The notes beneath the pieces are model-generated. The model had not been told where the DNA came from. It saw nothing but the letters and a program-made list of their open reading frames with translations, and ran no database searches. The translations under genes were made by a program, and so were the position numbers. Positions 21,679-25,537 of a stretch of 25,537 nt of DNA are shown here, in pieces. This stretch comes from JBHPCZ01 sp042573625 (GTDB lineage Bacteria > Desulfobacterota > Desulfobacteria > Desulfobacterales > UBA11574). The stretch's first letter is position 1. Each line of letters starts with the position of its first letter. The stretch spans positions 1 through 25,537 of the forward strand of contig JBHPCZ010000040.1 in the NCBI GenBank assembly GCA_042573625.1, in the 5' to 3' direction.

Positions 21679-22314
21679 GACTAAACTCTAGCAAACTCTC
21701 TTTATTATTAGACGATCGAAATCATATTTTATTTCAACTTTTCAACATTAGACCTGCTATTTCAGAAAAAAGCCTGTCTTCACCGCAAGGCGGGTAATGA
21801 AAATATAGATATACAACAATGGAATCCATGACCTCTGCTGAGAACTTGGGGCGCTAAGCGGGAAACTCATAAAGGAAAGCGACGCATGACAAAGGCGCTA
21901 AAATATCCGTAGAAAATGACGCGTAACAAAGATATCAATTGGTAGTGGTTGCAGAGTATCGAAGCCGCAACGACCTTCAATCGGCTTCCTATTAATTCTA
22001 AACACAGAACTATCATAATCCATCGTTATGCAAAAAAGATTCCCGGGTAGCATATTCAAGTGGGTGTCAAATTTATTAAAATTGGAGCAAGGCTCCCTGC
22101 GAAACCCTATGAGGGGATTTAGAAAATGCTACATAATTGACTTTGGAGGTTGTAAGTATAACAATTAGTAGGTTTTGCCGAATTTTGAAATTCATTTCCC
22201 TTGTGAGAAAAATGTTCTCCTTAAATGATTTTTTTTGATATATTTAAAATTGTTAAAAGAATTTGCTTACTCCGATCGTTTAATCCCTTCAGTTGGATTT
22301 TAGCTTGAAACAAA
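21679..22314. other. 636-bp non-coding interval
   Basis: No gene, tRNA or clear promoter was seen. The only structure noted is a hairpin with arms GAAGCCG (21961-21967) and CGGCTTC (21982-21988), without a T-run, and a small GGAGC-AAG-GCTCC stem near 22085. The interval borders decayed genes and may itself be gene debris. Confidence 0.4.
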
Positions 22315-22830
22315 TTAAAGCGGCAACCCTATATACCCAATATCAATCGTAAAATGGCAGATAATGCAAGGGAAGAGACTATGGTTACGTTGCCGTATCC
22401 ATCCCAGAAGTAGTCCATAAGCGAACGCTAAGTATGCCAGTGACGAACAGCACATAATCAGATGAGGTAATGCATATAACAGGCTTTGCAAAAAATTAAC
22501 GACGAAAGCTTCACCAATAACTGCAGCAAGCAGATCCATAAAAACCAATCTGAAAACAAGTTCTTCAGCTATGGCATTAAAAATACTTAAAAATACAACC
22601 GGTGGCAACAAGCCAAGATGAGCAATTTCGATCTAATGGGAACCAACATCTGAGCAGTCCAGAATATAGAAAAGGCTAATCCTGCGTAAAATGACCAGTG
22701 AACCTGCCTCCAACGAAAAGCATATAATAAAATAAAAAGTAGAAATACTACCGACAAGACACAAACGGTAGCGGTTCATTTGTTTCTTGCTGGTGATATT
22801 CATGGTAACAACGCTTCCACGGATACGCAC
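22315..22830 (-). pseudogene. CPBP-family intramembrane protease, broken by an in-frame stop
   Basis: The second half (22611-22315) has the CPBP/ABI motifs: NAIAEELVFRLVF (motif 1, EExxxR) and HFTIDIG (the later His/Asp motif), with hydrophobic helices between. The first half (22830 down to a TAG at 22635-22633) is in the same reading frame and carries a hydrophobic helix (LCLVGSISTFYFIICFSLEAG). Reading through the TAG gives one continuous frame of about 171 codons, so a single nonsense mutation separates the halves. Even whole, it is shorter than usual family members and may lack an N-terminal part. A TTG at 22611 could restart the second half, but loss of function is more likely. The 5' end overlaps the DUF1566 fragment. 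Confidence 0.6.
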
Positions 22831-23153
22831 ATACCAATATAAATAGCCCTACTGTGATAAAACCGATCATTGCAATCTGACCCTGAGTTAAGCCCCAAGC
22901 GATAACAGGGTTCCGATGTATAGATATACCACCCTGTCGTCTGCAACAAGGGTGTAAGATTGCGCCCACCGCTTTCCTTTATGAACAGGGTTTTCAACTC
23001 CCGACTGTTTGGCAGGCGCCATCCTCGCCCGGCGACCTTGGGATTCTCCACCCACTTCTTGGCATCGTACCAGCTTGTGTCTTCATCGGTTCCCGCGTAC
23101 CATTCCAAGCCGGTTTTTTCGTCTTTGACCACCCCTGATGAAGCGTCCACCAT
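22800..23153 (-). pseudogene. DUF1566-domain fragment
   Basis: A 117-residue frame with the DUF1566 (Lcl C-terminal) pattern: VKDEKTGLEWYAG, WYDAKKWVENPKVAGRGWRLPNSRELKTLF and TTGWYIYTSE. Family members are usually secreted and longer, with a signal peptide or other domains first. Here the frame begins with ATG, but an in-frame TAG lies five codons upstream, and no ribosome binding site or signal peptide is present. It looks like the remnant of a longer gene. Upstream DNA (about 23277-23400) also reads as protein-like sequence in another frame (ERFMSFIEVKNGILTKG) ending in a stop, which supports decay. Confidence 0.5.
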
Positions 23154-23414
23154 CGGACCTACGCGCTATGATCCGATTTTGTGATATCTTTTGTCCCTCT
23201 ACGATACTGAACTTCATCGCCATGAACAGCCTCGAATCGTCTTCATTTGTTTCAAATGGAAACAGTCATAGCGTCTGCGGAACACGGCTGATATAGACCA
23301 CATTAGATTCGGTACCTTTTGTCAAAATTCCGTTTTTCACCTCTATGAAGCTCATGAAGCGCTCGTTGGCAGAACTGGTTTCATTTCTAAGACTTCTATC
23401 TGAAATGTGAAAAA

Positions 23415-24098
23415 TTATATAATCGAAGAAATCCACTTATCCAACAATGCTATGATCCGGACTCGATCTTCAACAATATCTTCATCAGACACATTTAACA
23501 ACAATTCAAGCTCTTCCATACTCTTATCACGAATGTTGCCACCCCACCAAAGCGCCGCCAGACAACCTTTTACAGATTTGAAGTGTTTAAGACAATCGAG
23601 GGCAGGATAAGTCTCATCTTTTATGTATTTGATTTCGTGGTCAATGTCACTGCTGATTTCCGTTACATTCTTCCCTCCTATCCTCACAAGCATCATATGC
23701 TTGAAGTAGTATTTATAGTCACGAGCTGAAACAAAACCGTCTTTTCTCTCGAATATAAAGCTTAAAAATTCCGCCAGTGGAAAGGGGTTTCTCCTTAAGA
23801 TGTGCGTTTCTGGATAGATGTGGAAAGGGGAAAAGGGATATCCTTCACTCTTTTCACAGGAAATTAAATGGATAAAACCTCGTCTTACATTCCACTTAGC
23901 CCTTATTTCTATCGTTTTTTCAATCCCGTCTTTCAACCCAGCATCGACAAGAACTATATGGTCTTGTCCGGTTACTTCATGCTGCCATTCATCATTATTT
24001 TGATAAGGGTCCCAATAGATTTGACCATGGCTCATCAATGTCGTCAGAATTTTGGCTAATGAACGACCTCCGGAACCCTCAGAAAGAATGTAAATCAT
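23415..24098 (-). CDS. Receiver-like protein of unknown function
   Basis: A 227-residue protein without a confident family. The first 115 residues have receiver-like spacing: a beta strand at 1-5 (MIYIL), HIVLVD with Asp52 at the position of a phospho-acceptor, FIHLISCE near 75-82 where a Ser/Thr strand would lie, and HILRRNPFPLAEFLSFIF where a receiver has its Lys (Arg102/103 here). If this is a receiver it is degenerate. The rest is helical, with CLAALWWGGN near residue 180. It overlaps the response-regulator-like gene upstream by 4 bases (ATGA), so the two are coupled and probably act together. Confidence 0.6.
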   Translation of the reverse strand: MIYILSEGSGGRSLAKILTTLMSHGQIYWDPYQNNDEWQHEVTGQDHIVLVDAGLKDGIEKTIEIRAKWNVRRGFIHLISCEKSEGYPFSPFHIYPETHILRRNPFPLAEFLSFIFERKDGFVSARDYKYYFKHMMLVRIGGKNVTEISSDIDHEIKYIKDETYPALDCLKHFKSVKGCLAALWWGGNIRDKSMEELELLLNVSDEDIVEDRVRIIALLDKWISSII

Positions 24099-25234
24099 AC
24101 CTTGCTACCACCATTTTTTTTCTTCCGCTTAATTTGGAACTCTGGTAGCTCAAGTATCCCTGGGTGGTCATAGTAAATGGACAACCCGTCGTTAATGAAG
24201 ACGGATATCTTATCAACAATATCAGACAAACCGTATTTGTTGATACTGATGTTTAGATGTTCAAAAATATTTGCATATCCTTCTTTACGTGCAAACGCAC
24301 CGATAAGGGATGCAAAAAAAGTCGTTCGGCGCAAGAGTTCGTTATGAAGCTCAGCAAATTGGGTGTCTTTGGGCATGATTAGGCCGCCAGCCTTTTTGAA
24401 GTTGGAGAGATCCTGCAATTGAACTCTGGATAATACTCCGATGCAACATTCGGCACCGTAACTCTCCAACATAGTTTCCGCCAAATCCGCTCCGGAAACT
24501 TCTTCTTTCAAATAAGCAAATCCTTCATCGATCAACTCCACGTCAAAAAGTAGAATATGGGGACGGACTTCCTCATATTTTTGAATAAGGTCCTCAAATA
24601 CAGTGGATTTGCTATTCACTTTTTGTGAAGAAGGCTGATATATTTGGCAATACAACGACTCGCCAAAGGTGCTGGCCAATCTTTCTTTTATATTATCGTA
24701 CTCTGTTGAATTATCTTCAACAATTATAACTCTCACATCGCCCGGGTGATACCTTCTCTGGAATTGGGACAATAAGGCAGAGGCAGCTTGCAGGCTTATC
24801 TGACGTTTTTTATCCCATTTATAGGATTGAAGTGTAACCCATGGATGATCAATAAGTCCATATTCTTCCTGGTCATCAATTTTAATCAACTCATTTGAGG
24901 CCACAATATATGGAAAAGTGTCGGTTAGTTGATTGTTTTGTTTCATCTCCATAAAGCTCTCGGGATCAAGAATAAGGATGTCAAAGGAGTCGGGTTTCAA
25001 GTCGTTTATAGACTCAACAATTATTATCCTTTTCGCTACTCCTTCCAGATTCAGCTTGTTTTTTGCATACACTGCCAATTTTCCTTTCCCCTCCAGCAAA
25101 CGTTGAAACTGAGCAACAATTTCTTTTAATCGAAGAATAGCAGGGCTGTCAGTGCCTATCAGCAAATCATCCCAGTCAGGAGCGCAACAGATTATAACAG
25201 GAAAATTGTTCTCGGTGAGACCTAAGTGTTCCAT
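24095..25234 (-). CDS. Atypical response-regulator-like protein
   Basis: Numbered from the ATG at 25234 this is a 379-residue protein. A receiver domain covers about 165-295: VIIVEDN (acidic pair at 173-174), HILLFDVEL with the phospho-acceptor Asp231, GVLSR with Ser269 and MPKD with Lys289, the four receiver landmarks. The N-terminal part (about 70-125) also has IIIVES, FDILILDPE and YIVASNE, which may be a second, degenerate receiver. The C-terminal part is helical with no DNA-binding domain. I chose 25234 because AGAGG lies 9 bases upstream. The frame is open further up to 25513, but beyond about 25340 it runs through transposase DNA in the wrong frame, so those residues are not real. An ATG at 25348 remains possible. 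The gene may have lost its 5' end to the insertion. Confidence 0.65.
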   Translation of the reverse strand: MEHLGLTENNFPVIICCAPDWDDLLIGTDSPAILRLKEIVAQFQRLLEGKGKLAVYAKNKLNLEGVAKRIIIVESINDLKPDSFDILILDPESFMEMKQNNQLTDTFPYIVASNELIKIDDQEEYGLIDHPWVTLQSYKWDKKRQISLQAASALLSQFQRRYHPGDVRVIIVEDNSTEYDNIKERLASTFGESLYCQIYQPSSQKVNSKSTVFEDLIQKYEEVRPHILLFDVELIDEGFAYLKEEVSGADLAETMLESYGAECCIGVLSRVQLQDLSNFKKAGGLIMPKDTQFAELHNELLRRTTFFASLIGAFARKEGYANIFEHLNISINKYGLSDIVDKISVFINDGLSIYYDHPGILELPEFQIKRKKKNGGSKV

Positions 25235-25349
25235 AAAGGTTGACCTCTTCTCTTTTCTCATACCAAGAATATCGAATGCGTGATCAAGGCTTGTAAATCT
25301 GACATGGTCTTTCAAAATGGTTTTTTCTATTATATTCTTAGAACCCATC

Positions 25350-25537
25350 TCAAAAAAAACGAAGTAGTATTTTAGCGCATCCAAGAAGAACCATACCGAG
25401 GAAATTTTCTGCATGGTATTCATATCGAACAACCAAGCGCCTGAAGTTTTGAAGCCAGGCAAAGAGCCGTTCGACTTTCCAGCGACGCCTATAGCGTCTG
25501 AGTTTGCGGCCATCTTGGGTGCGTGGTTTCTTCCTGC
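25350..25537 (-). mobile_element. IS5-family transposase, C-terminal end (element runs off the window)
   Basis: Read from 25535 on the minus strand, 61 codons end in TGA at 25352-25350. They encode the DDE transposase C-terminus typical of the IS5 group: RKKPRTQDGRKLRR, then RRRWKVERLFAWLQNFRR with the catalytic Glu in KVER, then LVVRYEYHAENFLG and GCAKILLRFF. The end of the element should lie a few tens of bases or less beyond the stop (near 25340, GGGTTCTAAG). The terminal repeat cannot be confirmed without the other end. Confidence 0.8.

Overview
This window looks like chromosomal DNA from a deltaproteobacterial (Desulfobacterota-like) Gram-negative organism. That placement is inferred from the protein families: an LPP20-type lipoprotein pair, a lysine-rich H1-like protein with a C-terminal winged helix, a standalone GAF/MshEN protein, and a dnaB operon with a SPOR protein. 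No rRNA, tRNA or CRISPR array was seen. Core metabolic genes alternate with accessory material that includes a NACHT ATPase, a regulated gene cassette, decayed genes and the end of an insertion sequence.

Layout. 1-2990: a NACHT-HEAT NTPase of the bacterial NLR-like type, whose reading frame runs off the left edge. 3033-4503 (minus): two overlapping envelope genes (LPP20-like lipoprotein and a secreted partner) behind a good sigma70-type promoter. 4760-5122: an H1-like DNA-binding protein. 5557-8158: tyrS followed by asd. tyrS is preceded by a complete, textbook-style transcription attenuator: a promoter, an 18-codon leader peptide with three consecutive Tyr codons, overlapping 1:2, 2:3 and 3:4 hairpins, and a strong intrinsic terminator. 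8255-11441 (minus): a translationally coupled dnaB - PcfJ-like - SPOR operon.

11586-19912 (minus) is the most unusual region. Read in the direction of transcription, it runs: XRE repressor, ImmA/IrrE-type metallopeptidase, a 620-bp non-coding gap, a novel 247-aa protein, a Ycf46-like AAA+ ATPase, a SNF2-family helicase with an N-terminal zinc knuckle, a 486-aa protein ending in a large Cys-rich zinc-binding array, a 77-aa protein, a strong terminator, then DUF1257 (Ycf35-like) and DUF2997 proteins. Three near-identical 19-bp palindromes of the form TGTTC-KAT-N3-ATM-GAACA and one looser relative lie at this locus. One covers the -10 box of the XRE gene. The other three sit in the non-coding gap at exactly 262-bp intervals, about 25 helical turns. 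The parsimonious reading is a stress-inducible cassette: the XRE protein represses both units, and the ImmA/IrrE protease relieves repression. The job of the AAA+/SNF2/zinc cassette itself is unknown.

20030-21678 (minus): a DUF1294 membrane protein and a GAF-MshEN protein. 21679-23414: degraded DNA with a CPBP protease broken by an in-frame TAG and a DUF1566 fragment. 23415-25234 (minus): two coupled genes with receiver-like features, one with a recognisable response-regulator receiver. They lie directly beside the 3' end of an IS5-family transposase that runs off the right edge.
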